Assembly (NCBI GenBank): GCA_944321945.1
Contig: CALUNE010000003.1
Span: 124,001-188,000 of the forward strand
DNA from: an uncultured Alistipes sp.
GTDB taxonomy: Bacteria; Bacteroidota; Bacteroidia; Bacteroidales; Rikenellaceae
Length of the DNA: 64,000 nt
Direction: 5' to 3'
The translations under genes and the position numbers were made by a program. Shown piece after piece: positions 37,533 to 45,153 of the stretch (its first letter is position 1; the number at the start of each line of letters is the position of its first letter). Below the pieces are notes generated by a model. The model had not been told where the DNA came from and did not search any database. It saw nothing but the letters and a program-made list of their open reading frames with translations.

Positions 37533-38720
37533 TTACTTGAGAACCTTCAGGATCTGACCGGCACCTACCGTACGGCCACCCTCGCGGATTGCGAAACGCA
37601 GACCCTCGTTCAGGGCTACCGGGTAGATCAGCTTCACGGTGATGGTCACGTGGTCACCGGGCATTACCATGTCGACACCGGCGGGCAGGTGAACTTCACC
37701 CGTTACGTCCATCGTACGCAGATAGAACTGGGGACGATAGTTGTTGTGGAACGGCGTGTGGCGGCCACCCTCCTCTTTCTTCAGGATGTAGACCTCAGCC
37801 TCGAACTCGGTGTGCGGGGTGATCGAACCGGGTTTGGCAACGACCATACCACGCTTAACCTCCTTCTTGTCGATACCGCGGAGCAGCAGACCTACGTTGT
37901 CACCGGCCTCACCTTCGTCGAGCAGCTTGCGGAACATCTCGACGCCCGTGCAGGTCGAAGTCAGGGTCTTCTCCTCCAGACCGATGATCTCGACGGGATC
38001 ACCCACGTGGATGACGCCGGTCTCGATACGGCCCGTTACAACGGTACCACGACCCGTGATCGAGAATACGTCCTCGATAGGCATCAGGAAGGGCTTCTCG
38101 TTGTCACGCTGCGGCAGCGGAATGTAGTTGTCTACGGCATCCATGAGCTCCATGATCTTCTCCTCCCATTTGGGCTCTCCGTTCAGAGCGCCGAGGGCCG
38201 AACCACGGATTACGGGGGCGTTGTCGCCATCGTAGTCGTACTTCGAAAGCAGGTCACGAACCTCCATTTCGACCAGGTCGAGCATCTCGGGGTCGTCTAC
38301 CATGTCGCACTTGTTCAAGAAGACAACGATCTTCGGCACGTTCACCTGACGGGCGAGCAGCACGTGCTCGTTGGTCTGGGGCATCGGACCGTCGGTAGCG
38401 GCAACAACCAGGATGGCACCGTCCATCTGAGCGGCACCCGTTACCATGTTCTTCACATAGTCGGCGTGTCCCGGGCAGTCCACGTGAGCGTAGTGACGCT
38501 TTGCGGTCTGGTACTCAACGTGTGCGGTGTTGATCGTGATACCGCGCTCTTTCTCCTCCGGAGCGTTGTCGATGGAGTCGAACGAGCGAAGCTCCGAAAG
38601 ACCCTGCTTTGCCAGAACGGTCGTGATAGCGGCCGTAAGGGTCGTCTTACCGTGGTCAACGTGACCGATGGTACCGATGTTCACGTGCGGTTTCGACCGG
38701 TCGAATTTTTCTTTTGCCAT
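37533..38720 (-). CDS. tuf: Translation elongation factor EF-Tu
   Basis: 395 residues. GTPase motifs [14 protein letters not shown] (P loop), [12 protein letters not shown] (G3), [10 protein letters not shown] (G4) and SALGALNG (G5) are intact, as are domains 2 and 3 ([12 protein letters not shown]). Delivers aminoacyl-tRNA to the ribosome. Preceded by three tRNA genes and followed by a terminator. Confidence 0.99.
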   Translation of the reverse strand: MAKEKFDRSKPHVNIGTIGHVDHGKTTLTAAITTVLAKQGLSELRSFDSIDNAPEEKERGITINTAHVEYQTAKRHYAHVDCPGHADYVKNMVTGAAQMDGAILVVAATDGPMPQTNEHVLLARQVNVPKIVVFLNKCDMVDDPEMLDLVEMEVRDLLSKYDYDGDNAPVIRGSALGALNGEPKWEEKIMELMDAVDNYIPLPQRDNEKPFLMPIEDVFSITGRGTVVTGRIETGVIHVGDPVEIIGLEEKTLTSTCTGVEMFRKLLDEGEAGDNVGLLLRGIDKKEVKRGMVVAKPGSITPHTEFEAEVYILKKEEGGRHTPFHNNYRPQFYLRTMDVTGEVHLPAGVDMVMPGDHVTITVKLIYPVALNEGLRFAIREGGRTVGAGQILKVLK

Positions 38721-38852
38721 AGTATTAAGTATTTTAAAGTATTGTTAAAAATTACTTCAAGTTTTAAAATTCATCCTATTCCGCAGAACAAGCGGGCAAC
38801 ACAAATCTCCGGTTCCCGGACCGGAGTCTCTGCATCACACGCTGTTTTGCGT

Positions 38853-38928
38853 TGGAGCGGAAGACGAGGCTCAAACTCGCGACCCTCAGCTTGGAAGGCT
38901 GATGCTCTATCAACTGAGCTACTTCCGC
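38853..38928 (-). tRNA. tRNA-Gly (anticodon TCC)
   Basis: 76 nt including encoded CCA. The acceptor GCGGAAG pairs with CTTCCGC; loop CT-TCC-AA. T loop TTTGAGC has T instead of C at the usual C56 position. Confidence 0.92.
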
Positions 38929-38995
38929 AAAAATGTCCCGTATCGGAGTGAATTCCTCTTTGCAGTCGGACGAGGCTCCAATCGGTTTTCTGATG

Positions 38996-39078
38996 TGGGA
39001 AGTGATGGATTCGAACCACCGAAGGCGTACGCCAGCAGATTTACAGTCTGCCCCATTTGGCCACTCTGGTAACTTCCC
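38996..39078 (-). tRNA. tRNA-Tyr (anticodon GTA)
   Basis: 83 nt. The acceptor GGGAAGT pairs with ACTTCCC, discriminator A; loop CT-GTA-AA; long variable arm; T loop TTCGAAT. CCA not encoded. Confidence 0.95.
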
Positions 39079-39168
39079 AAGTTTTGTCGCTCACGCCGTG
39101 AGAGACCGGGCCGTCGATTTGCCGGTTCCCGATCAGCCGCCGGGCAGGCTCCTCGAAATCGGCATCCG

Positions 39169-39242
39169 AGCCGATGGAGGGATTCGAACCCACGACCAGC
39201 TGATTACAAATCAGCTGCTCTGGCCAACTGAGCTACATCGGC
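39169..39242 (-). tRNA. tRNA-Thr (anticodon TGT)
   Basis: 74 nt. The acceptor GCCGATG pairs with CATCGGC, discriminator T; loop TT-TGT-AA; T loop TTCGAAT. First gene of the tRNA-tuf cluster. Confidence 0.95.
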
Positions 39243-39263
39243 AAATTCCACCGTTTTGGATTG

Positions 39264-39295
39264 CAAAGGTAGTCATAAAAAATTTACCAACCAAA
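39264..39295 (-). promoter_or_regulatory. Promoter of the tRNA-Thr/Tyr/Gly-tuf unit
   Basis: Minus strand TTTG (39295-39292), a 20-base spacer, TACCTTTG (39271-39264): full consensus, 21 bases upstream of tRNA-Thr. Confidence 0.8.
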
Positions 39296-39379
39296 TATTT
39301 CGATGATAAATTTTCTACTTTTTCACTCTTCTCAAAGAACGGCGCCCGATCGTCTGGACTTCAGGGGCGAAATCGGGTG

Positions 39380-39387
39380 CAAAGATA
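39380..39387 (-). promoter_or_regulatory. Second, upstream -7 box for the tRNA-tuf unit
   Basis: Minus strand TATCTTTG, with GTTG about 19 bases upstream. A transcript from here would carry a ~130-base leader including a CCCGAT/ATCGGG dyad. Tandem promoters would suit a highly expressed unit. Confidence 0.5.
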
Positions 39388-39739
39388 GGAAAAGTTTTGG
39401 ATAACGCAACAGGTTCTGCAAAAAATATCGTCTCCGACAGTCAACTCTCCCCCTCAATCGGACGTCAGACAATCTCGACACCACATCGACCGGGGCTCAC
39501 AGCCTCCGGAAAACCATCTCATCTTCAGCATTGTTCCCGACACGGCTCAGGCCCTCGAGGCTCCACACTCTCCCGATCCGGACCCCACACCCGGAAATTC
39601 ACGTCTGCCCGGCCGGGACACAACTCCGAAACTACTGCCCCCGGCACGGTTCCCCGAGCCCGATGTCCCGCAGGTGCACACACCGGGCCGACAGGCCCTT
39701 CAGACAGTCCCGCGGTCCGGAGAGCGCTCCGCCCTGCCG

Positions 39740-40654
39740 TCACTTTTTCCGCACCGAGGAGATCAGCTGAGCGGGAGTGGCCTGCAGGTAATTCTTGCAG
39801 AAGCGGCTGAATTGCGTATAGTGGCGAAAACCGTACTTGTTCATCAGCACCTTGGTGCTGTCTTCGCCATCGCGGATGTCGGAATAGATCTTCAGTGCCT
39901 TCTGACGCATCATCCAATGATAGACGCTGTCGTTGAAATGCTCGGCGAAACGCCGCTTGAAGACCGAAAGGCTCATTCCGGCCAGCGACGCGAGCTCCGT
40001 AACGCCCTGCGCCTTCTCGTAGTTGCTGCAGACAAAGGCGCGGAAATTATCACGCGGCTGCACCATCGACTGGAAGAAATAGGCATGTTCGGTCGGGGTG
40101 TAGAGCACCTTGATCATCATGAACAGCTCGGTGGTCTTCATGCGGTGATAACGGTTGCAGTCGACCAGTTGCGGAATGGCGAAGATCGAAACGAGCAATT
40201 GCTCGATAGCGGGATGGATCGACAGAATGGGTGCGGATTCGGAGGGGATCGTCGAATCGAAGGGTGTGATCCGGTCGAAGATATCCTGCTCGCAGAATTC
40301 GACGCGATGGATCAGCGACAGAACGACGATGCGCGTTTCGACATCCTGAGCCGTGACGACGAACTGCTCGTTGCGGCCCAGACAGACGCACTGTTTCGAG
40401 GTGACAAGGCGGATCGTATCGGCGCCGTGCTCCAGGCGGAGCGATCCGGAGAGGACGAAGACGATGCGCACGATCCGATCGGCGGGGAAGGTCACGCCCT
40501 CGCCCGCGGCGAATGCAAGCTGGGAGAATCGGCAGTACGAAGAGTCGCCGATGCGCCTGAACGGCGCCGGAAAGGTAGGACAACTACTACAATCCGCAGA
40601 ACAACTCTCCTTCAGATCCGGCTCCACAAACTGCGGTTGGGGTTGGAAATCCAT
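39740..40654 (-). CDS. AraC-family transcriptional regulator
   Basis: 304 residues. The N-terminal ~150 residues form a cupin-like sensor domain (FVLSGSLRLEHGADTIRLVT). The C-terminal ~100 hold the double HTH: ELASLAGMSLSVFKRRFAEHF is the first helix-turn-helix and VLMNKYGFRHYTQFSRFCKNYLQATPAQ (abbreviated) is the family-defining second, with P-x-x near the end. A Cys cluster (CSADCSSC) lies near residue 20, possibly redox or metal related. No operon partner, so the target is unknown. Confidence 0.9.
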   Translation of the reverse strand: MDFQPQPQFVEPDLKESCSADCSSCPTFPAPFRRIGDSSYCRFSQLAFAAGEGVTFPADRIVRIVFVLSGSLRLEHGADTIRLVTSKQCVCLGRNEQFVVTAQDVETRIVVLSLIHRVEFCEQDIFDRITPFDSTIPSESAPILSIHPAIEQLLVSIFAIPQLVDCNRYHRMKTTELFMMIKVLYTPTEHAYFFQSMVQPRDNFRAFVCSNYEKAQGVTELASLAGMSLSVFKRRFAEHFNDSVYHWMMRQKALKIYSDIRDGEDSTKVLMNKYGFRHYTQFSRFCKNYLQATPAQLISSVRKK

Positions 40655-40672
40655 ACACGAGTGAAGTTTTCA

Positions 40673-40703
40673 CAAAGTTACAAAAAAAGTCCGGAAAAGC
40701 AAA
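40673..40703 (-). promoter_or_regulatory. Promoter of the AraC-family gene
   Basis: Minus strand TTTG (40703-40700), a 19-base spacer, TAACTTTG (40680-40673), 18 bases before the ATG. Confidence 0.7.
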
Positions 40704-40728
40704 CAAAAAGACTTTCGCCACCATCAAA

Positions 40729-40758
40729 AAGGCTCCTCTCCGTAAGGAGAAGAGCCTT
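40729..40758 (-). terminator. Terminator of the coiled-coil lipoprotein gene
   Basis: Minus strand AAGGCTC-T-TCTCC and GGAGA-G-GAGCCTT around a TTAC loop, then TTTTT. Confidence 0.8.
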
Positions 40759-40791
40759 GGGGCAAGAGATGGAAAGCGCGCTTCCTCGATT

Positions 40792-41661
40792 CTATTTATA
40801 GCTTATGATCAGCACTTTGGACGATTCCCAAAAACGGGCCGGGTCCGTAATGAGCAGTTTCTCGACCACCTTGTCGGCACCGGTCACCAGTTCGTAAGCA
40901 TCCTCGGGATGCGCCGAGACGACGGTCACCCTCTTCTGGCCCAGCGGAATTTCGGTCAGCAGGCGCGAATCGGCTGCCGTAAAGCTGTCGAGATTGGCCG
41001 TCGAACCGACGGTCAGCGTCCGTCCGATGAATCCCTGCTTGTTGATGATCTGGGCATCGAGCAGCTCCTTCTCCGAGCCGACGATATAATAGACCGTATG
41101 GAGTTGGTTCTGGAGTTCGACCTTTTCGTCACTGAGACTTTCGACCCGGGCTTCGCTCTGGGCGACCTCTTCGGTGAGGGTTGCGACCTCGATTCCCTTT
41201 TGCGCGAGTTCATCGCGGAGTTGTTCGACTTCGGATTTCTTCTCGGCGAGCTGGCCGTTCAGGTCGGCAATCATCTTTTCGAGGCCTTCGATCCGCAGGT
41301 TGGCCTTGCGCAGCTGGGCGGCGGTCCGCTGCAGCGAGGCGATCTTGGCGCGGTTTTCCTGCAACAGACGGTCGATGGCAGCAATATCGTTGTTGATCTC
41401 CTCAATCGGGCGTCTTGCGCCCTCGTTGGTTCCGGCAACGGTAATCAGGTTTTCACGCGACTTGATCAGGGCCAGGTTTTCCGAGATGGCATTGATGTCG
41501 GCGAAGACCAGATTGATGAGCGAATCCTTTTCACCGACCACGACCGAAAGCGAGTCGCGCTGGTTTTCGGCCTGCAGAGCCACCTGACGGCTGACACAGG
41601 AGGTAAAGGCACCCGCGACAAAGAGCGCGGCGGCGATCATCATTTTGAATCCGTTTTTCAT
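40792..41661 (-). CDS. Coiled-coil lipoprotein, function unknown
   Basis: 289 residues from the ATG at 41661 (MKNGFKMMIAAALFVAGAFTSC), giving a clean lipoprotein signal with Cys at the lipobox. Residues ~30-185 are a long predicted coiled coil with heptads rich in Leu/Ile/Glu/Lys (RIEGLEKMIADLNGQLAEKK, VEQLRDELAQKGIEVATLTE). The C-terminal ~90 residues form a compact domain (VYYIVGSEKELLDAQIINKQ, RLLTEIPLGQKRVTVVSAHPED). This pattern is common among Bacteroidota envelope lipoproteins of unknown role. An envelope spacer or scaffold is inferred. Single gene with its own promoter and terminator. Confidence 0.75.
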   Translation of the reverse strand: MKNGFKMMIAAALFVAGAFTSCVSRQVALQAENQRDSLSVVVGEKDSLINLVFADINAISENLALIKSRENLITVAGTNEGARRPIEEINNDIAAIDRLLQENRAKIASLQRTAAQLRKANLRIEGLEKMIADLNGQLAEKKSEVEQLRDELAQKGIEVATLTEEVAQSEARVESLSDEKVELQNQLHTVYYIVGSEKELLDAQIINKQGFIGRTLTVGSTANLDSFTAADSRLLTEIPLGQKRVTVVSAHPEDAYELVTGADKVVEKLLITDPARFWESSKVLIISYK

Positions 41662-41710
41662 GACACACACTAAATTAAGAGTTCACACTATTCATGTTTG
41701 CCTTCGGCAG

Positions 41711-41718
41711 CAAATATA
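41711..41718 (-). promoter_or_regulatory. -7 box of the coiled-coil lipoprotein gene (TATATTTG)
   Basis: Exact TAnnTTTG match ~50 bases before the ATG; a TTTG lies 23 bases upstream, slightly long spacing. Confidence 0.55.
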
Positions 41719-41763
41719 GGAATAAAACGATAATCGTGTAGCAAAAATCGACAATACCGGGCA

Positions 41764-41800
41764 AAAAAAAGGCGGGCCGCATTCCAGGAATGCGACCCGT
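41764..41800 (-). terminator. Terminator of rpmE2
   Basis: Minus strand CGGGTCGCATTCC and GGAATGCGGCCCG form a long stem, followed by T8. Confidence 0.85.
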
Positions 41801-41825
41801 CGGAGGTAAATGCCGATGCGACGAT

Positions 41826-42092
41826 TTACTTGGCGTTTTTCTTATCGTAGCGTTTTGCGTAGCGGCTCATAAACTTATCGACGCGACCGGCGGTGTCAAC
41901 CAACTTCATCTTGCCCGTATAGAACGGGTGGGAGGTGTTGGAGATTTCCATCTTATACACGGGATAGGTTTCGCCGTTCACTTCAATGGTCTCTTTTGTC
42001 GAAACGGCGGACCGGCACAAAAACACGTGGTCGTTGGACATGTCCTTGAACGCCACTAAACGATAATTTTCCGGATGAATACCCTTTTTCAT
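41826..42092 (-). CDS. rpmE2: Large ribosomal subunit protein bL31, type B (zinc-independent)
   Basis: 88 residues, starting MKKGIHPENYRLVAFKDMSND with the type B loop and TSHPFYTGKMKLVDTAGRVDKF. The CxxC zinc ribbon of type A L31 is absent (one Cys only). Type B L31 replaces the zinc form under zinc limitation in many bacteria; in Bacteroidota it is often the sole copy, so a regulatory meaning is not assured. Stand-alone gene. Confidence 0.95.
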   Translation of the reverse strand: MKKGIHPENYRLVAFKDMSNDHVFLCRSAVSTKETIEVNGETYPVYKMEISNTSHPFYTGKMKLVDTAGRVDKFMSRYAKRYDKKNAK

Positions 42093-42130
42093 TTCGCTGT
42101 TTTTGTTAAATGATTAATGCTTAAGCGGGA

Positions 42131-42138
42131 CAAAGGTA
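42131..42138 (-). promoter_or_regulatory. -7 box of rpmE2 (TACCTTTG)
   Basis: Exact TAnnTTTG on the minus strand, 38 bases before the ATG. Confidence 0.55.
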
Positions 42139-42224
42139 CGAATTTATTTGCAACAAACAAGAGCCGGGCCGATTTTTTTCGTCCCGACGGGGAATCCGAT
42201 GTTGCGGAATACGGATTGTTTTTC

Positions 42225-42232
42225 TATCTTTG
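42225..42232 (+). promoter_or_regulatory. -7 box of the CAT tRNA (TATCTTTG)
   Basis: Exact TAnnTTTG 30 bases before the tRNA, with GTTG ~20 bases upstream. Confidence 0.6.
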
Positions 42233-42262
42233 CCCTCGCAAACGGGCACGAAGGTGCCGAAA

Positions 42263-42336
42263 GGGCCCATAGCTCAGTCGGTCAGAGCAGCGGACTCATA
42301 ATCCGAAGGTCGTGGGATCATGCCCCTCTGGGCCCA
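42263..42336 (+). tRNA. tRNA with anticodon CAT (elongator Met or Ile2)
   Basis: 74 nt. The acceptor GGGCCCA pairs with TGGGCCC, discriminator A; loop CT-CAT-AA. It lacks the initiator C1-A72 mismatch, so it is not the initiator. Met versus lysidine-modified Ile2 cannot be settled by eye. The T loop is ATCATGC rather than TTCRANY, and the T stem has a T-T mismatch. CCA not fully encoded. Confidence 0.85.
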
Positions 42337-42380
42337 CCTGCCGCGCGGGTTGCCGGACGACAAGCCATCCGCCGGGACCG

Positions 42381-42414
42381 AAAAAAGGACTGCCATTCGG
42401 GCAGTCCTTTTTTT
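42381..42414. terminator. Bidirectional terminator between tRNA and acyl-CoA synthetase gene
   Basis: AAAAAAGGACTGCC and GGCAGTCCTTTTTT form a perfect 14-bp stem with a 5-base loop, with T runs on both strands. Confidence 0.9.
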
Positions 42415-42466
42415 GATGTCGCGAACGTCCGGTCAGGACCATACGGTCCGCGCCGACACATCCGGA

Positions 42467-44137
42467 TCAACCCTTTTTGGCGGCATCGTCGCGGCGGATC
42501 TCAGTACGGCGGATCTTGCCGCTGATGGTCTTGGGCAGCGCATCGACGAACTCGATCACGCGCGGATACTTGTAGGGAGCCGTCACACGTTTGACATGAT
42601 CCTGCAACTCCTTGATCAACGCGGCGCCGGCGCGTTCGCGCCACTCGGCCGCCAGGACGATCGTCGCCTTGACCACCTGTCCGCGAATCTCGTCCGGAAC
42701 GCCCGTGATGGCACACTCCACGACGGCCGGATGGGTCATCAGCGCACTCTCGACCTCGAAGGGGCCGATCCGGTATCCGGAGCTCTTGATGACGTCGTCG
42801 GCCCGGCCCACAAACCAGTAGTAACCGTCCTCGTCGCGCCAGGCCACGTCGCCCGTATAGTAGACGCCGTCGTGCCAGACTTCGCGCGTACGCTCCCCGT
42901 TGCGATAGTACTCCTTGAAGAGACCGATGGGTTTCCCGCCGTCGGTGCGGATGACGATCTGCCCCTGTTCGCCATCCTCGGCCGAGCGGCCGTCGGGCGT
43001 CAGCAGATCGATCCGGTACTGGGGATTGGGCACGCCCATGCTGCCGGGTTTGGGCTCCATCCAGGGGAAGGTGCCGAGCGTCAGCGTCGTTTCGGTCTGC
43101 CCGAATCCCTCCATCAGCCGGATGCCGGTCTGCGCCAGGAAGGTGTCGTAGACCGAACCGTTGAGCGCCTCGCCGGCCGTCGTGCAGTACTCGAGCGACG
43201 AGAGGTCGAAACGCGACAGATCCTCGCGGATCAGGAAGCGGTAGATCGTCGGAGGGGCGCAGAGCGAGGTGATGCGGTACTGTTCGATCTTGTGCAGGAT
43301 GTCGGCCGGCGTAAACTTCTCGTGGTCGTAGACGAAGAGCGTCGCCCCGGCAAACCACTGTCCGTAGAGTTTGCCCCAGGCAGCTTTGGCCCAGCCCGTA
43401 TCGGCGATGGTCAGATGGAGGCTTCCCTCGTGGAGATTGTGCCAGTAGCGGGCCGTGACGATGTGACCGAGCGGATAGGTGAAGTCGTGAGCCACCATCT
43501 TCGGTTCGCCGGTGGTTCCCGAGGTGAAGTACATGAGCATGATGTCGTCGTTGCGGTTCGGGTGTTCGGGCCGCACGAAGGGGGCGGCCTGTTCGATGCC
43601 GCGGTGGAAGTCGAGGAAGCCCTCGGGCACCTCGGGACCGACGCTGATGAGGGCCTGCACCGTGGGGCTGTCGGGCATGGCCGCGGCGACGTGGTCGGTA
43701 ATGACGCGTTCGCCGGCCACGACGATCGCCTTGATCGAGGCCGTATTGCAGCGATAGACGACATCCTTGCGGGTGAGCAGGTGGGTGGCCGGGATCACCA
43801 CGGCCCCCAGTTTGTGGAGCGCCAGCACCGAGAACCAGAATTCGTAGCGGCGCTTGAGAATCAGCATCACGGGGTCGCCCTTCCCGATGCCGAGGCTCTG
43901 GAAATAGGCGGCCGTGCGGTCGCTTTCGCGCTTCATGTCGGCGAACGTAAAGCGGGCCACGTGATCCTTGTCGTCGGTCCAGACCATGGCCAGCTGATCG
44001 GGCTGCTCGGCAGCGTAGCAGTCGACGACGTCGTAAGCGAAATTGAACGGCTCGGGCACCCGGATACGGAGGTGCTGTCGGAACTCCTCCTGCGAGGAGA
44101 AGTCGGTCCGGGCCAGATAACGATCTACCAGATTCAT
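42467..44137 (-). CDS. AMP-forming acyl-CoA synthetase
   Basis: 556 residues of the ANL superfamily. Core motifs: MYFTSGTTGEPKM (P loop), TTAGEALN, GFGQTETT, YYTGDVAWRDEDGYYWFVGR with the hinge Asp, RIGPFEVESAL, and PKTISGKIRR with the catalytic Lys near residue 540. The overall pattern resembles the medium-chain/acetyl-type acyl-CoA synthetases. Activates a carboxylic acid with ATP and CoA in the cytoplasm; chain length unknown. Starts 5 bases after the XRE-cupin regulator gene, so the two form an operon. Confidence 0.92.
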   Translation of the reverse strand: MNLVDRYLARTDFSSQEEFRQHLRIRVPEPFNFAYDVVDCYAAEQPDQLAMVWTDDKDHVARFTFADMKRESDRTAAYFQSLGIGKGDPVMLILKRRYEFWFSVLALHKLGAVVIPATHLLTRKDVVYRCNTASIKAIVVAGERVITDHVAAAMPDSPTVQALISVGPEVPEGFLDFHRGIEQAAPFVRPEHPNRNDDIMLMYFTSGTTGEPKMVAHDFTYPLGHIVTARYWHNLHEGSLHLTIADTGWAKAAWGKLYGQWFAGATLFVYDHEKFTPADILHKIEQYRITSLCAPPTIYRFLIREDLSRFDLSSLEYCTTAGEALNGSVYDTFLAQTGIRLMEGFGQTETTLTLGTFPWMEPKPGSMGVPNPQYRIDLLTPDGRSAEDGEQGQIVIRTDGGKPIGLFKEYYRNGERTREVWHDGVYYTGDVAWRDEDGYYWFVGRADDVIKSSGYRIGPFEVESALMTHPAVVECAITGVPDEIRGQVVKATIVLAAEWRERAGAALIKELQDHVKRVTAPYKYPRVIEFVDALPKTISGKIRRTEIRRDDAAKKG

Positions 44138-44142
44138 ACCTC

Positions 44143-44700
44143 TTATAATATAATGGCCAGGAAACGGACCGTTTTACCATTCAGCGCCTTCATGCCGTGG
44201 GGCAGCGAGGAGTCGAAATAGAGGCTGTCGCCGGGGTCGAGTTCGATCTGCCGGCCGTCGAGCTCGATCAGCAGACGCCCCTCCAGCACGTAGTTCATCT
44301 CCTGCCCGGGGTGGGTATTGAGGTGCATCGGGGCGTCGTCGGGCGCAGGTTCGACGGTCACGATGAAGGGATCGATGCGCCGGTCGCGGAATCCGGCGGC
44401 CAGCGCCTCGTAGCGGTAGGCCTTGCGGCGTTCGACGGCAACGCCCTTGCCGGCGCGGGTGATGAAATAGGCGTTCATGCGGGGCTCCTCGCCGAACATC
44501 AGCACGTCGAGCGGGATGCCGTAACGGCGGGAGATCGTCTGCAGGAGATTGACCGAGATGTCGGACCGGCCGCTTTCGAGCGCCCGGTACTCGTCGAGGG
44601 AGATGTGGCAGCAGTCGGCCAGCTCCTGTTCCGACAATTCGAGGACTTCGCGCAGCCCGCGCAGACGGGTTGCGATCGAGAGAATGGGGTCGTCACACAT
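44143..44700 (-). CDS. XRE-type HTH regulator with cupin sensor domain
   Basis: 185 residues from the ATG at 44700 (MCDDPILSIATRL); the longer open frame upstream runs through the promoter. Residues ~8-65 are an XRE helix-turn-helix (ELSEQELADCCHISLDEYRALE). Residues ~110-180 form a cupin (HPGQEMNYVLEGRLLIELDG, PGDSLYFDSSLPHGM) with the two cupin motifs. Such proteins usually bind a small metabolite and control a neighbouring catabolic gene. Its position 5 bases before the acyl-CoA synthetase suggests autoregulation of that pair. Confidence 0.92.
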   Translation of the reverse strand: MCDDPILSIATRLRGLREVLELSEQELADCCHISLDEYRALESGRSDISVNLLQTISRRYGIPLDVLMFGEEPRMNAYFITRAGKGVAVERRKAYRYEALAAGFRDRRIDPFIVTVEPAPDDAPMHLNTHPGQEMNYVLEGRLLIELDGRQIELDPGDSLYFDSSLPHGMKALNGKTVRFLAIIL

Positions 44701-44754
44701 GGCGTTTCGTTTTTTGGGTGGGAACCGCCGCCCTAACCACGCGGCGATTTCCGG

Positions 44755-44762
44755 TAAAGATA
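44755..44762 (-). promoter_or_regulatory. -7-like box (TATCTTTA) of the regulator/acyl-CoA synthetase operon
   Basis: One mismatch from TAnnTTTG, 54 bases before the ATG on the minus strand. Confidence 0.4.
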
Positions 44763-44888
44763 CGAAAAATTTTTCAAAACTACCAATCTGTCGGTAAAAA
44801 ACGCCGGCAGAGCAGATCCCGCCGCTGCCCGACAACCGTCCGACAACGAGTTCGGAACACCCTTGCAACACAAAAAACGCCCCTGGAA

Positions 44889-44920
44889 TTTGGTTTTTCC
44901 ATTTCGAAACGCTATATTTG
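44889..44920 (+). promoter_or_regulatory. Promoter of the histidine operon
   Basis: TTTG (44889-44892), a 20-base spacer, TATATTTG (44913-44920): full consensus. The leader peptide ATG is 18 bases further, leaving a very short 5' untranslated stretch. Confidence 0.85.
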
Positions 44921-44938
44921 CATCCAACGAGTTCAACC

Positions 44939-45013
44939 ATGATGCAGTTCATCCATATCCATCATCATCACCACCACTTCGACCAAGGGGCGGCGATCGT
45001 GTATGGAGCATGA
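44939..45013 (+). CDS. hisL: Histidine operon leader peptide (attenuator)
   Basis: 24 codons from ATG-ATG to TGA. The peptide begins MMQFIHI, continues with six consecutive His (codons 8-13, CAT and CAC mixed), and ends FDQGAAIVYGA: 7 His in 24 residues. It sits between a consensus promoter and an intrinsic terminator, ahead of hisG. By analogy with enterobacterial hisL, ribosome stalling on His codons when charged tRNA-His is scarce would favour an antiterminator. The mixed codons and native signals argue against a cloning tag. Confidence 0.88.
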   Translation: MMQFIHIHHHHHHFDQGAAIVYGA

Positions 45014-45072
45014 ACGGCAGACTGAACCAGGGATCCGGAAACGGAGCCGGACAGACCGGAAAACGATACATG

Positions 45073-45103
45073 AAGCTCACCCCTCGACGGGTGGGCTTTT
45101 TTA
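45073..45103 (+). terminator. Attenuator terminator of the histidine operon
   Basis: AGCTCACCC and GGGTGGGCT (one G-U) around CTCGAC, followed by TTTTTTAT. It ends ~50 bases before hisG and 60 bases after the leader-peptide stop. One competing pairing seen by eye is 44997-45004 with 45066-45073 (8 pairs), touching its 5' flank. Confidence 0.85.
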
Positions 45104-45114
45104 TTGGCCCATGC

Positions 45115-45123
45115 GGGGGGGGG
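45115..45123 (+). repeat. G9 homopolymer upstream of hisG
   Basis: Nine consecutive G between the attenuator terminator and hisG. Non-coding if hisG starts at 45130 or 45154. Confidence 0.9.
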
Positions 45124-45153
45124 CGAAAAATGACAATCAAACACACACCCGAC

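Larger units (their letters stand above)
39243..39739. other. Intergenic region between tRNA-Thr and the AraC gene
   Basis: About 500 bases. The first 150 hold the two promoters. The remaining ~350 are GC-rich with small dyads such as GGGCC-GACA-GGCCC (39687-39700). Short ORFs on both strands here lack recognisable features and overlap the araC-type gene; none is supported. Confidence 0.5.

Noticed and set aside
39397-39917. Overlapping short ORFs between tRNA-Thr and the AraC gene
   Set aside because: Arg/Pro-rich shadow-like composition, no start context, and partial overlap with a recognised gene.
44939-45013. Six-His stretch as a cloning tag or contamination
   Set aside because: Mixed CAT/CAC codons, a preceding H-I-H, native promoter, terminator and hisG downstream fit an attenuator.
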